This document shows, in pieces, positions 15,388 to 28,644 of a DNA stretch of 64,000 nt. The position numbers and the translations under genes are program-made. Numbering within the stretch: position 1 is the stretch's first letter; every line of letters begins with the position of its first letter. Source of the DNA: Diploscapter coronatus (Eukaryota > Nematoda > Chromadorea > Rhabditida > Rhabditidae); assembly GCA_964036155.1 (NCBI GenBank), contig OZ038422.1, positions 20,483,201 through 20,547,200 of the forward strand, read 5' to 3'. The notes below the pieces were generated by a model. The model had not been told where the DNA came from. It saw nothing but the letters and a program-made list of their open reading frames with translations, and searched no databases.

Positions 15388-15872
15388 ACGCTTTTTAAAT
15401 ATGGGGATGAACGGACAAAGTTTTCTGATCCCTTTCTGATCTATAGCTGCATGAATGAAAAGCTAACAACAGAGCAGGCAGAGAATGCCTCCCAGCCTCT
15501 CTGCTTCCTCGCAGAATCATTAGCCTCTCAGCCTTCCATCTACTTACCCACTCAAATGGGAAGGGCTATTACCGTTCCACTCTCTGTCTGCCCAAAACAG
15601 TATTTATGCTGCAGATTACCTGACGATGACTTTCCTAGGATGCGTTATACTTATTCTGTCGTTAGATATTTTTCGACAATTGCTGCTACTTAGTAAATAG
15701 GACTTTTTATTGTCAAAATTCAGATCTTTGACATATAAATCCAATAAAATGGTCCCGTGCTAAAAATCAGCTTATAACTTTTGCGTTCATGCAGTCTGAA
15801 ATTTGCTAAAAATGTGTTCATTTTGAGCGATTGATTTTTTCCATCTAGAAAATTTTATTTTCTTCACGAAAG

Positions 15873-15954
15873 TCTTATTCACATCTCTGATGACATTTCT
15901 ACACAAAAATTTTGTTTTAAACATCAATTCGGAATATCTGCCTGGGAACCCTAA
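15873..15954 (+). repeat. Dispersed repeat, copy 2
   Basis: Second copy of the approximately 84-bp repeat described at 13601-13684, same strand. It lies about 0.5 kb downstream of the mariner fragment, so the repeat may be part of, or adjacent to, an old element. The flanks of the two copies do not align. Confidence 0.55.
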
Positions 15955-18682
15955 TTTTAGGCAAGTTTTAATACAAACAATTTCCTAAATTTCATTCAGA
16001 TTGACAAATCAAATTAGTTTATCATTCCAAACTTTCGTGAGCGTTACGTGATTTTTAATATCATTCTTTTAGTTGTAGAAATATTCACTTGACCGTCAAT
16101 GAATCCTTCTCTCGAAAGTTCAAGATGAACATCTCGTTGCATGCAATGTATATAACAGTTCGGCTAGCGTTTTCGATGTATGCAATAAGTAGTCATATAA
16201 TTGCATTTCTCAATGATCTTCATGATATTCGCAAAATATTGTCCCTTTCCCAAGCATCTCGCTCCTAGCATCCTCCTATGTACCAGTTGTATGTACAGGT
16301 TTAACCAGTTTATTTCTCGATTTTATTTGCGTTCGTTGGATGAGATTTTCGTATGCAAGAAGCGGCCTGCTTGCAGTCTCAATCATCATGAATGACTGAA
16401 TGAACGAGAATGAATGCATGTCTGTAGGTCAGTCAGTCAGTCTCCGTCTCTGTAACTGTTGTAACTACATTCTGTAAGACATTTTCTCGATTTCTTTCAC
16501 TTGTGTGCATTTCTGCAATTCTCACAATGCCAATCTCATTCTCTCATTCCATTCTACTTTATTTGTTTCTTCTTGTGTCTATTTCTTCTTCTCCCCTCGC
16601 ATTCCCTATCCGGTCCTTTCAACCTCAACCTATCCAGTTTTCCTCCTCTGCCTCTGCATCTCTCGGCTTCTAACCTTGTTGACACTGTCTCTCCCCCTCC
16701 CCTGTACCTGATTATCTCTAATCTTCTCAGATATTTACACGTGCCCCACTGCATTTGCCCTCTGGCAGCATCTTCTTCACTTCTGCATGGCTTTTCACCC
16801 CATTCCTCACTAATTCCCCTGTTTGTATGTCTAACTTCTCTCCTTACAGTTTATTATGAGCAGAAATGATCATTTTCACCCCCCGCCAATCAATTATAAT
16901 TTTAGGGGTGCCGACGCTCTTGTTTCGAAAATTGCAATACCAATTTAGGTGTTTTCTTCTTCAAAAGTTGATGCCCTAGGGTCTCTTCCTTTCAATCTAA
17001 TAATTTCGTAATTATTTTTGTTTCAATCCGTTTTTGTCGATTTCCTCATTTGCCCGCGCTGCTTGTCTCTGCGTTCTGTTTTCAGCTCACTTTTTCATCA
17101 GTCGGGTGTCACTGAGTCTCTCCCCTTCCTATTTCCTTACCGATAATCCCTAAATTTATCGGTTGCCTTTCGACAATCAAACAATAATCCCTTACTTCTC
17201 CACGTTTTCGCATGGTTCAGATCTATGATAGCGTCGATCGAGATAGTACGCCTTGTCTCTGCCACTCAACCGAGGATTGCCTCAGCCAATTATCAACCTA
17301 TCAGCTGTACGATTCGCGACTCATGATCAGTGCCTTGCCTTTTGCAGATTGTTTTGTTTGTCTAGGTTTTCAACATTATTACTGCGTAACGAACCATATG
17401 ACTCGAATTTCTTCCTCGATATGAACGTGTATTTTTTATTTACCAACACTCTAAAAATATTCAAATGGTATATCAATGAGTCTGATTATCTAGTTTTTAT
17501 TATCATCATTCTAATATATAGATCAAATTGCAAAATTTTGCGAAAATTCACGCAATAATCATCATTCGGCTTCCCACATCAAACATTACCTCAGTATCAA
17601 TTTTATGCATTATTTTTGACAGCCTGTGGTCGGATTATTTTCTGTCTAAATTTGCCTGAATTTCTGCTGAATTGTAGTCCGAACAATGCCTTCAAACGAA
17701 TCATTTGAATCGTAAATAAATAAAATTGGCACAAGTTTCTTGCATCGAATTCATTGAACTTCGCTAATATTTTTCTATTTTTTTCCGCGAAACAAAACTT
17801 CATTTCTCATAAAAATGCCCTTTTCTGATTCTGATTCACCCAGTCATCCATTCAAGCGATTCTAATAATTTCCAGAAAAGAATAACTTTTTCGGCAATTC
17901 AAAGTTCGCCTGGGCAAAAGCTGCGAAGTGCAAAATTTTGTCTATGAAATTTAATTTAGCGATAAAAGTGCAGGGACTTCTCAATTGACGAATTAAGAAT
18001 TACTGTAGAAAGGTACAATTTAGTGACATTCGAAGATTTTTTATCTTACACTAGATTAGAAAGTAGTGAGAAGATAGCTTCCCTTCATTAGCTTCTGCTT
18101 CTGACTTGCATCGTCATCTCTACATCATCTTTCATCTCTTCCTCTTCTCTTCATATTATTTCTGCCCATTATCAATTTATTATCATTTATCTCTCCCTGC
18201 AAATCTCTTATTTATCCCTTCCCCTTGCCTGCCTAGATCTGCTGATTTGCATACCCAAATATCCCATCATCTCCATACTCAATCATCAATCAGTTTTCCT
18301 TTTCCTCGTCCAAGTCACATCATTTGAAGACTCATCTTCTCGGCTGTAAATAACGATTTTATATCTGCAAAACCTGAATTAATATAATAATTTATCAGTC
18401 TAATTATCTGTCATTATCATACTGTAACGGATCTAGAATTGACTGAAACTGTTCTACATTTTTCCTTGCTAAACTTCCAGTTCAATGAGAAGGTTTCAAA
18501 GTTCGGCATTTCTGCAGATTTTATCTGCACAAGTCTCGTGGAAAATTCACGTCATTTGCTAGAATCAAAACAAAAACGTGCTGTTTTGTTTCTAATTTGC
18601 CAGTGAAAATAAGTGATTTTGATGGTTCACAAGATTAGGATCTTTCACACTCTGCTCTGCTAAATATCCCTCGTGACCACCG

Positions 18683-18940
18683 CTACTCACATGCATGGGA
18701 AACCAGCTCGTCGTTCGGAGGGCAACAGGCGGAGGTTGTATTTGTTTCGAAAGTGTCAGCCTCCGATTTGACTAATTTCTTTACAGTATGAAAGGTTTTT
18801 TTTTCGAGATTTCCAAAACCAGGGAGACCATCATTGCACTTTTTGACTTCAGATTCGCCATCTACGTATTGAAATATCTCTGTAATGAAAAAATCAGCCA
18901 AATTGGAGACGGACACTTCTGAAATTTCCCTTGTCAACAT
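18683..18940 (-). pseudogene. Possible coding relic with an ADFF...SEVKKC module
   Basis: An 85-codon minus-strand frame with mixed composition, unlike the low-complexity frames around it. Its middle reads NLADFFITEIF, then GESEVKKC, then an NLEKK stretch. Two inverted segments inside an intron of the KH gene (36360-36450 and 36555-36640) translate to similar strings (KFADFFILELF..SEVRKC and KFADFFTIDVF). The resemblance of the first pair extends over roughly 50 residues. I do not recognise the family. It could be the remains of a repeat-borne ORF or of a small gene family. No flanking splice sites were established. Confidence 0.3.
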
Positions 18941-19797
18941 TCACAAACATTAGGATCGAACGTTTGATTCATTACTTGCAACTTTCAAGTTCAATGTCAC
19001 TGCAATGCTTATTTAGTGATTGGAAAGTTATATTTTAGATTATGTCATATTTATGCATCGGTTATCTTTCTAATGAGAAACTTTATATCTGCATATAGTC
19101 TTGCATTTGTTTGTTTTATCGTCATAATTTATGAATTATTATATACCTGTCATAATTTAGGCTTTATTTGATTTGAAATTATAAATTTCAATTCACGTGA
19201 ATCATTTGTGTTTCCTTTTCTTTCGCTCTCTCTCAATCTAGTGCTGATATGATAGTGGAATAATGCCTATTGTTGCTGTTTGATGGAAGGAAATTCGAAT
19301 GCAAAGCTCTCCCTCGCACTCCAGCACTACAACTCTGTACAACCTGTCCTGCTATTCCCTTCTAGTTGACAATCTATATTCTCTATCTTACTGCCATAAT
19401 CCGTTCTGTTCAAATTGTTCTTTTATGCTGGAATCAAATCGGTTTTTTTTCCAATTTATACATTCATGATAAGAATAGAAACCCTACATCTATAAATAGA
19501 ACTAGGAAGATAAGACTCACTCAAATCGAAATACACTCGCCATGTTTAGGTTTACTCATTCAAATTGAATTCTGAATATGCAGATATTTCGCAAAAATGT
19601 TTTTAGCGACGTAAATTGTCAATTGAGCGTTGAGTTAAGAAGATGAGCAAGGATTGCTGAGATGTTTAGAGGATAGCTAGAATTCTAGAAGCTATGCAGA
19701 TATTTTGCTCCTCATTTTTTCCTGGATTTTCAATTAGAATTCCTTGATCGTTTGCTAAACCCCAAAATATATAAATCTTTTTCATAACATTAAGATA

Positions 19798-20661
19798 TAC
19801 TGGGTGCGCCAAAATATGGGTTACAAGCCTTCCTATCTATCTTGTCTCATCATCCGTCACATCAATCATAATTCCACAAATGTGGCACCTTTCTGAGTCC
19901 TGGTCTAAGTAGGTTACAAAATATATTTGTCCTATCACGACGACGATATTATCATTGATGAGCGATTGGCTTTTCATAGTATCTCATTGATAGCCAAAAA
20001 TATTTAAATTGCATTATCACATTTGGGTAGGCTCCTTTTATTGAATCTACAATTAGTTTTTGATTTATTTCTTTTGAGCGGAATTTATTAGAAACAGATA
20101 CTCAATTATTGATTATCTTGGAAAACGGCGTCCCCTCCGCAGTGCTGTGAGGAAGTTGTGAAGCAAGTCCGTAGGATATGACGGAGAAGCTTCGGTACAT
20201 CCAATATTGTCATAACTACTTGTTGGATTTCACTTTTTATAGGAAAACTAATTTTTGCAGTGAGTGTCGTAATCTGATAGGTTTCAAAATGCATCGTCAT
20301 AGGGCATGAAGTGACAAGAATCGCTGAAAATCGTATGAATTTGAACACTTCGAGAAAATTTTTTGGTCCATAATATTGTGGTGGAGGCCCAATTATAGTA
20401 AGCTTTTGCTCGAATTAGAATAATTATGCTACTGTAAGAAAAACACTTTAAAAAATATTCAAAATAGGTACTTTCCTTCAAGAGTGCATATCTTCCTACT
20501 TCTGGGCGAATGAAGGCCCCAATCCTCGTCCAAGAAATTTCTGATTTCTATTCTCGATTATCATAAGCATATCACTTGTTTCTAATAAGATTAAACAAAG
20601 AATAAGAATTTGAAAAAAAAAATTTCATCAAAAGTGGAAAAAGACTTATGGGACAGCCTAA
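19798..20661. mobile_element. Possible decayed mariner-type element, ends only
   Basis: The right boundary, read on the - strand from 20661, begins TTAGGCTGTCCCATAAGT, close to the terminal repeats of many mariner elements. The left boundary at 19798 begins TACTGGGTGCGCCAAAA, which is also mariner-end-like, but matches the right end at only about 9 of 13 aligned core positions. The interior has two overlapping minus-strand frames of 65-80 codons with no transposase motif I recognise. The pairing of these two ends is therefore tentative. They could belong to two different degraded elements. Confidence 0.3.
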
Positions 20662-23096
20662 TGTTTTGTTTTATTTTTATCCTCTATCTCTGGGACACCT
20701 GTGTCTGTGGAATTCGCCGTCTGCTCGTTTTACAATTCGCGTAAAATTTACGATCGAGTATTTCATCGAGAAAGGGGGATAAAATAAATGGGTGACTTGA
20801 GGATGTTTTGCTTTGTTGTCGACTCGAAAGGGGTCAGATAAGTCAGAACAAAACAGCAGAATAGAGTGTTTTTGTGTAATTGGGTCATAAGCTCAAAAAA
20901 TCACTTGCGTTGCCATTCACATGGCTAATTTATTGCCTCGTTCAGTTCAAATGGTCCCAAGTCCAAAGGCACTTCCCTATTTCGCTTCTCATTTCCACGT
21001 CAATTATTTGCCTCTGAGCACTTTGCACGTAGCCTGGTGAATTATGAATTCATTCCTCAAGTGAATTCAGCGAAGGGCCGCGTGCTTTTCATCCCCATTT
21101 TTTGCGACCTTCAATTATCAATCTTCGCCTGAATTCGAGAAGATTCGATAATAAATGGGGCAGTCAGTCAGGCTCGAATTTGACCTCGGATTGCAATTAG
21201 ATGGGATTTTTGCAATATTTTGTGAAGAGCAACCTGTGTCATCCATCAAAAATCTTCTGTTCGTTAGACAATTGGTTTGTTCGAAAAAAGCAGCGGCAGC
21301 AATCAGCAATTGTTTCACCGGTTCAACTAGAGTTTATTTTCTTCTTCTTCTTCCATCAAATTTCGAAATTTGCGGGATAATTTGGATGGGTTTTGGATCA
21401 GTGTTCCGTCTCTAAAGCGTTGGATGAATATTTCACGATTAGGACTCGCTCGGTTAATTAGTTGTTCGGATCTCCTAAACTCAGAAGCTCTATGGCTTTG
21501 TTAGCTTCTAACTGAATTCCCACATCGCTAATCAAGTCGTTCTCATTTACTATGGTTGTTTGATTCAGCAACAGGGGAATTGTGGTCAAACAACGATAAT
21601 TATTGAAGAGTAGAGGAGAGGGAATAGTCTGTGGTGGCAACAATGAACATTATTCATACATATTCTGCTACGTCAGTTATTCATTTGGACTCTTGAATAA
21701 CAAAAAGTCCATCTTTAGAAAAGTTCTGAACGAAGAAGTTCAAAGATGACTTCGGGAATTTTTTCTGCAATATCAGTGAAGCTTCTTTAGCATTTCCATT
21801 TTACAGCCTGAAAACTAAACTTGAATTGTGGAAATTCGAAATTCTCGAGTACGAGTAGCGTAGAACTTGTGACAGCTTTTCTGTTGTCGAAATGCAGGAA
21901 TTGAAACACAAATCTGCAGGCTTTTTGTCTTTTGCCAGCAAATTGTAAAGTGCAAAAATGCGGGTGGCAAGTTAACAAATGGCTGATAATTGGACAAAAA
22001 TAATCGAGTGAGGAAATGCGCTGGCTTTCGAAGAGATAATTAGAGCCTGAGTAATGGACGAAATAGGGAGGGTACTAGGGAATTTTAGTATCCTGTTTTT
22101 GTGAAGAAGATTGGTGTGACTGATTATGTTTTCGAAATGTTAATGGCAGTTTGAAAATGAAAAATACGGTGAAAGTTATGCAGAGCGACTTTTTCGATTT
22201 CTAAAAGGTGTTGATCGAACTCGACTTTTTCGATTTAATGAATTCCTAATTTGATTTGATTTGCCTGTGGTTTCGCTGATCAGTGACGTCATCACTTCTC
22301 TTCTGCTTCGGCCTGTCGAAGCTTCTCTGCATCTGCATCGACTTCTTCTGCTTTCTGTCCTCTGCCTGTTTCTGTTTCTGTCTGTTTTTTTTCTTCTTCC
22401 CTTTCTGCCTTCTTGTCGCAAGTAGTTTTCCTTTTGAATTCGACCATTTTCTACTCTTGAATGTGTCGATCTTCGAAGCGAAAATAAGAATTCGACTTAG
22501 GACGGACAGTTGCGTATTAATTGTTCGCTTAATTCTTCTTATTCATATTTTGACGCTGCTATTTTCTCATTTATAACGCGGTTTTAATTTCTACTTATTC
22601 GTATAGTCTATGGAGATGCTCCTTGGCTATAGCTGTTTTGAACGATGCCTTGTTGGTTTAGATAAAAATAAAAAAGAAAACACATATTCTTACGCAGAAG
22701 TGGCGATACTTTTTGATGGTGATAAGCTTGTGTTAGCGAGTGGGCGGGGTGAATGAAAGCGGAATGATGGACTGATTCGTACTCGAATGATGAGGACATA
22801 ACTGATAGGGGTCAATGTCTGAGGCAAGAAGATATGAAGAGGAAGGGAAGGCCAGGACAGAGCAAAGTTTAGAAGGTTAGTTGGATGATAAGTGAGAGGT
22901 CTGCAGAATGAGAGATCTGAAGCAAATTGAAACACGGCTTTTGCACGCAGACAATTGTTAATGGCCTGAGGTCGTCGAAGAGTGAAAGTATGCCTCAACT
23001 CTAGTCCAACGATATCTCCGTTGTTATCGCTTCTCTATCAATTTACACCTGCTTTTTCTCCCCCTCCAAGCGAAGTTCAACCAATTTCTCTTTCAG

Positions 23097-23121
23097 CTTC
23101 TTCTTCTTCTTCTTCTTCTTC
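23097..23121 (+). repeat. (CTT)n microsatellite
   Basis: A run of CTT triplets in the pyrimidine-rich tract. A similar (TTC)n run lies at 28268-28286 and a (TC)n run at about 25065-25090. Confidence 0.9.
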
Positions 23122-26100
23122 ATTACCTTCCAGTCTTGAGGTCTTCAGAGTCAGATTTAGTGCGAAGAACTAGTTACGCACCATGGCCAGGTCTAAAAAT
23201 ATTTTGGCGAATTTTCCCGTCAAATTTAGACGCGGCAAGTTAACCTTTTTGTTTTGATAAATCTGGATTTTTGAGGGATTCCCATCTTAACTCGAGCCTA
23301 AATTTACCTAACTTTTGATTTTTCTAGCGAATTAGCTCGTTTGAGCAGAGTCTCTACAGAATTGTAGAATCAAGCAGAAGCATCTGCTAACCTTGTGAGT
23401 AAATAAGCAGTGCTGTGATGCCATTCTAAGACAGACATCAGCCAGTTTGCAGATGAAATTTGCCTCTGGCATTAGGACTCACGTTCTCAATCAATCGTAA
23501 TCATCTCTGCAAACATCGACTGTGAACTTGCGAGAAAACAAGTATGCAGTATCATTGCATTTTTCGATTAAGCCCCTCTCCTTTCTGATTCAGCTCTTCC
23601 TTGTCTTTGTCATGATGATGCTGTGATCTTCCTTCAGACCAAGAACTGCTCCGGTTTTGTGTCTGCTTCTGTTTCAGGCTGTGCTGATCATCTGCTCTAA
23701 TTTTCTTCAATGCTTTTCGATCTCTTTGCTCATCAGCTTTTGGAATGTCAGCTTGTGCTTCGTTTCTTTGCAAAACGACCCAAAATCAGCTTCCAAACAT
23801 GTATTTTTAGGGGATTCTCGTTTGCGAATCCATGCACATTTTGGAAGAATGACCATTCGTTTATTTTGTTTCAGTCCAAAACCGATTGCATCATGCCTCC
23901 TTTCCATTCATAGACTACATATTTGATTCCACTGATTCATTCTTCGGCTATTTGCCCTGAAGCGTTCTCTCCCTTCTGCCTGCGTCAGCGTTATCATGAT
24001 ATCATCAGCCAGATGCACTATCACTTCTTCATTTTTCCTTATTTGCTTTACAGACAATTGTCCTCTCTTCTGGTGCTGATTCAGAATCTCGTATTTTGCA
24101 GTAATAATACCGTAATTTATTTATCTTTATAAAGGCCTGATTCTCGAATAATTTGTTTCAGTTCTCGACATAAGTATTTTTTTCATTTTGCAGAAATCCG
24201 GTCTATTTATATTCGAGCAATTTTTCATAATTGGTCTGAGCGAATAGATTCTCTTCGAAACTCTGCAACTCGTCTCGACTCTTGACATTTTCTGCTTCTG
24301 AAGCAGCCAGCCTCGCTTTGCTTTGCGAGTTCAATTTCTCCAATTAGTACAGAAGCTGCCTTTTTGAAAAACGAGACAAAATCGCAGAAATTAAAAATCA
24401 GAGAATCGAAAAGCGGATTTTCGAGTGAGAAAGCTGGAAGTAAATTGGATGAAAATGGCCGCTGAAAAGGCAAAAAGATGAATGGAATCATAAGGCAGGC
24501 TTTATTTTGAAATGGCATCTTCTCATATATCATTCGGGCTATAAATTTGGCAAATTGTGAAATTGCAATATTTGGACAATTCCTGGTAATTTGAAGTATT
24601 TTAAATTTTCATAAATTTTATATTCGTGTTTTATTATTTCGGCGAAAATTTACGTTCTCACTTTTTATATTATTTTTATTGCCGATTCTAACAACAATTG
24701 CTCTCAATGATCCTTGTTACATCTAGCAAATAACAAATGCACTTTACAATCAACTTGTCTGAATTAATCAGAGCGCACTTGCGATGATATTCATGTGATT
24801 TTTGAAGAAGTTGAAATTTATAATGAGCCCTTCTAATTGTAATTGCGTCATTGCATCATCATCGTTGTCTAATATATCATAATTCATAATGCGATAACTG
24901 GATCGAATTATGACTCTTGCAACTCTCAAATTATCCAATCCTCTCTGTGCTATTTTTGTCTGTTTTGATGGCGTGCCGAATTACGGAACCCTCTGTCTGT
25001 TGCGTCTCTGCCCTCTTTTCGCCTATGCAAGTGCCAGATTGACGTGCTTTTGTGTGCGTCTTCCTTCTCTCTCTCTCTCTCTCACTCTCTCTTTTATCGA
25101 GTTTCATGGGAACAGTTGTTCTCCTCACTTCTGCTTCAGGGGTCAGCCTAGTTCAATTTCTGCATTCCTCCTTCGTTTCATCTTCCACTCAAAATCTGTC
25201 CATCTTCTTTGTACCTGCAGATTTATTGTAGTTGCCTTTTATTCGGCTCATTGGTTCTGCTTCTGCTTCTGTCTGTTCACCCGCCGTTCATTCCATCAAT
25301 TTCCCTCTTTTCATTTTTCCACTCTTTCACCGGTCAAATACCTGCGTCAGGATTATCGAGAGTTTGACCTGTGATGCAATTTCTGCAGCCCGTTGTTGTC
25401 TACCTTCGAAACAACACCCTACTATTCCTACTGTAGCTCTTCCAACATATTTTCGGCTCTTATCACCGAGTTTGGCAGTTCAAAAATGCCCAACTTCTCC
25501 ACTTTTCTCCCGGAAACCAGCTAGTACTTTGACTGTAGTTTGAGAAAAGCCCCTCGTTATCAACAGATCAGAATCAACAGAATCAGAGAAGCTCATTGAA
25601 TCTGCTATTTTTACGCTTCCGATTGCTTGTAAACTGATAACGGCGGATAATTTCTTGTATGCGTTTGACGCTTTTGAAGAGGCGTAAACAGGTTGAAAGC
25701 TTTACTTTGTCCTGGAATTATTTTTAAAAAAAATGAATCGCACCAGAATAGATGCAACCCTGTTTCTTTTGACTAAAGTATTAGGTTAATCAAGAAATTC
25801 AACAGATATTCCATGCTTTTATTTTCAATCAAATCTCGACTGCATTCAAAAAAGATTCGGATGAAAACTTTGTAGCCTTTATGTGCCATCATGTTGGAGG
25901 CATTGAAAGAGTTTCAGTTAGATTCCCTATAGAAATGCTGATGGCAAATCTAGCAATTTGAATCCTACCATTGACAGAGTTTTTAATCAAATTAATGATG
26001 ATTTTTTCCTGAAAGAATGTTCTTCATTAATCATTTATCAAGAATCAGATTATCTCCAAACATGCTGAAAATTATAATCTGTCTTGTTTTTTTTTCCCCC

Positions 26101-28562
26101 TTATCCTGACGTATCAAATCTGCGAGTCTTCAATCCTCTCGAATATCTTTGATGATTGGCGTTCCTGCATTCCTCCATCTGAATGCTTCTCCTCCCTCTT
26201 TTCATCTGATTCCTCTCAACATTCCATCTTTTCTCTCCTTTCATTAGATACTGTCTTCATTTCACAAAGACAAGTCTTTCTGCATCTTTTCCCCTCTCAG
26301 TCTCTGCCTTATCATTTCTAATCCCTCTCTCGCTTCAGTATCTCCATCTTCGATAGTTTGTACCTACTTACCGTGCCTCTCCTACCTCTGCCAACATCTC
26401 AGTCGTATAATTCAGCTTCAACGTTTCAGTTATCGCAGTAATCCCCTTGCTGACTCGATTTTATGTGTATTGTTCTTAGTCGATTCCCGAATATTTTCCT
26501 AATTCCCTCGAACTGTTGCTGCACCCAAATTGGCAGCGATGCGGTCACATTGCGCATTGTCGCAATCAATCAACTCTCGAGCGAATCAGTCTTCGACTCC
26601 TCCCTTCCCGATTAGCGTTCGCCATCTCCTTTCCCATCCTTGCTTGAAGCATTTGGTTTTTGTGCTTTTCCTCCTTTGCTCTCCCTTCTCCCAATTTATC
26701 GCTTCTAATCAAGCAGCTACCATAAAACTCTTTGAATGATCTGTGTCGTGCCACTATTACATTGCACACTACATTTCTGCCATTTATCGTGCCAAATAAT
26801 CTCCACCTTCCATATTTGGGTCCCTCTCGTATAAAAGCACTTCACGAACGACGCGAGACCCTGCTTTCACTCGGCCAGACAATTTTGTAACAATTTTCAC
26901 CTGCTGCTGTCTAATTCCCAACAAGTGTTCTTGAATCGTCGTATATATTCATATGTCCGAGTTTCGCTTTCAGCTTGTAATTTCTTCTGCGTCTCTGACT
27001 TCTTTAGGAATATTTAGACAGTGTCGATAGACTTCTTCTTCTTCTTCAGCTTCTGCTTTATTGTCTCAGAGATGCATGTTGTATGTGTTAGGCAATACGA
27101 TTTGATGAGAGGAGAGAAATTCAGAGAAAAAGACGAATTGCCTCTGCCCTCTGCTTATGGCGATGTCCTTTCCTTTTCCTTTCCCTTCACATTCGCTTTG
27201 TACTCTCTTCTGAATTCTCAATTAAATTGACTTAACTGACCTTCCCCTCATTCCCCTATTCTCCTATTCATCAATTCATCAACAGAGTAAAAGCACTTGT
27301 CTAATCAACAAGTGAAAACGTAATGTCATGGTCCATCGACAGCACCAATAATTAGCAATTCTCCTAATTTGTAGTGGTACAGGCCTTTCCCTTGCATGGA
27401 CAGGTTATCTCAAGGCATCCCCTCCCCCTTCCCTTCTCTGGTCGAATCCATCTCTCCTCTCCCTTTCCTTCTTCCTTCTTCCTTCTTCTGCTATCATCTG
27501 TAATTGATCGTCCATCTTCCATTTCGTCCTTCTGCACTAGTTCTTCTTTTCCTCTGCTTATCTCTTCATCTCTCGTATTTTCCTTTTCTTATCATACCCA
27601 ATAATTTATGTCTTTTCCTTTTTGATTTGATAATTGGTAAACGTGAATTTTCAAAATTCGTGTCCAGTTTCAGTAACGTCGATTGATACGTACCGCGGGC
27701 GCCTAATATCTTTTCGTTGGAATTGCCATTACTCTTTACTCGATTATTGACTCATTGACACATTGGCAATTTGACAGTCCCGATTGCATCATTTGCATTT
27801 CTTCCTAGAACTTGTCAAGTTTTCCTGAATTTCTTACGTTTCACAGTGATCAGTAATCAATTAATCAGTTCTATTTCATTACAGTAATCAGTCTTTTTCC
27901 TCTCCTTCTGTATATTATCTCGTTTAATTTGATAGTTAATCATTTTTCTCCTTGCAACAGATTCTAATGCAAGAATTCTTGTCTGTTCTGCTTTTGCTTC
28001 TGCTTCTGCTTCTTCTCTCTTTCCTTTTGTTTTCATCTTTCATCTCGTTCTGCGTTTCTGTTTCCATGTTAGAAGTCGATGCTTTTCCACTCGTTTCACC
28101 TGAAAACTCATCATAACAATGAACATCTCGCAATTACAAATTTGCTGTAAAAACGTCTAGTTCCCACACGCAGCATTCCTCTTGAATTTCTCAATTCTTG
28201 AACTTCACGAACTTGCTGCCTGACGTAATTCTTCTAATTTATTCGCGGAACGGTTATTTACTCCTTTTTCTTCTTCTTCTTCTTCTAATAATTTAAAATT
28301 CGTAATAATTTCGCCGAATCTCTTCTTCTTTGAATTTCTGTCAATTTTGTCGGGCTTAGTCAAACTTTGTCACATTTGTGTTTTTGTCAAATGGGCGTGT
28401 CAATCTCTTGTTTTTCTTCCTTTTCCTCTTTCCCACGGGCCTTTCGTCCCGCCCCTTTCCTCTTTTCGTCCTCCCTCTCCCTCTTTCGATTACTTCATTC
28501 GTTGCCACAGGCACTTCTCTCGCAGTTGCTCTTTTTCATTTCGATTCATTCGATCGAATCTG

Positions 28563-28573
28563 TTCTGTTTCAG
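28563..28573 (+). promoter_or_regulatory. Splice acceptor upstream of the kinase start (cis or SL trans-splice site)
   Basis: A TTCTGTTTCAG acceptor lies 71 nt before the kinase ATG. An in-frame TAA (28585-28587) sits between the two, so no upstream exon joined here could extend the protein in frame. The site could receive a spliced leader or a non-coding 5' exon. The sequence cannot tell which. Confidence 0.6.
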
Positions 28574-28644
28574 GACAATTCCTCTAATCAGCGATCAAAA
28601 TAACGGACCTCTTGCGTCGCTCTGCGCAGCAGCCGCAATCAGGA

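Larger units (their letters stand above)
13200..16870 (+). other. Pyrimidine-rich tract with simple repeats
   Basis: Much of the + strand here is C/T-rich, for example 13,250-13,430, 14,400-14,550 and 16,510-16,860. Low-complexity Leu/Ser/Phe/Pro open frames result, and I do not consider them genes. Small GACC/GACT-type repeats occur at 13377-13392 and 16427-16440. The same composition returns at 22.3-28.5 kb and stops at the first coding exon of the kinase. This is compatible with long, C/T-rich 5' introns or leader sequence of that + strand gene (inference). Confidence 0.45.
16871..28560. other. 11.7 kb without a recognisable gene, upstream of the kinase
   Basis: No exon that I can assign to a protein family was found. 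From about 22,280 to the kinase the + strand is heavily C/T-rich with (CTTCTG)n, (CTT)n and (TC)n runs. Long open frames in this part, such as 24910-25374, are low-complexity products of that composition. The segment includes a short module with protein-level resemblance to repeats at 36.4 kb (18683-18940) and mariner-like terminal sequences at 19.8 and 20.66 kb, both listed separately. Confidence 0.6.

Noticed and set aside
15388..15693. Continuation of the mariner-containing frame as a 159-aa gene
   Set aside because: Past about 15390 the translation no longer resembles a transposase. Only the catalytic block is supported.
24910..25374. 154-codon plus-strand open frame
   Set aside because: Lies in a C/T-rich tract with (TC)n runs. 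It is Leu/Phe/Ser/Cys-rich with no domain and no convincing splice context.
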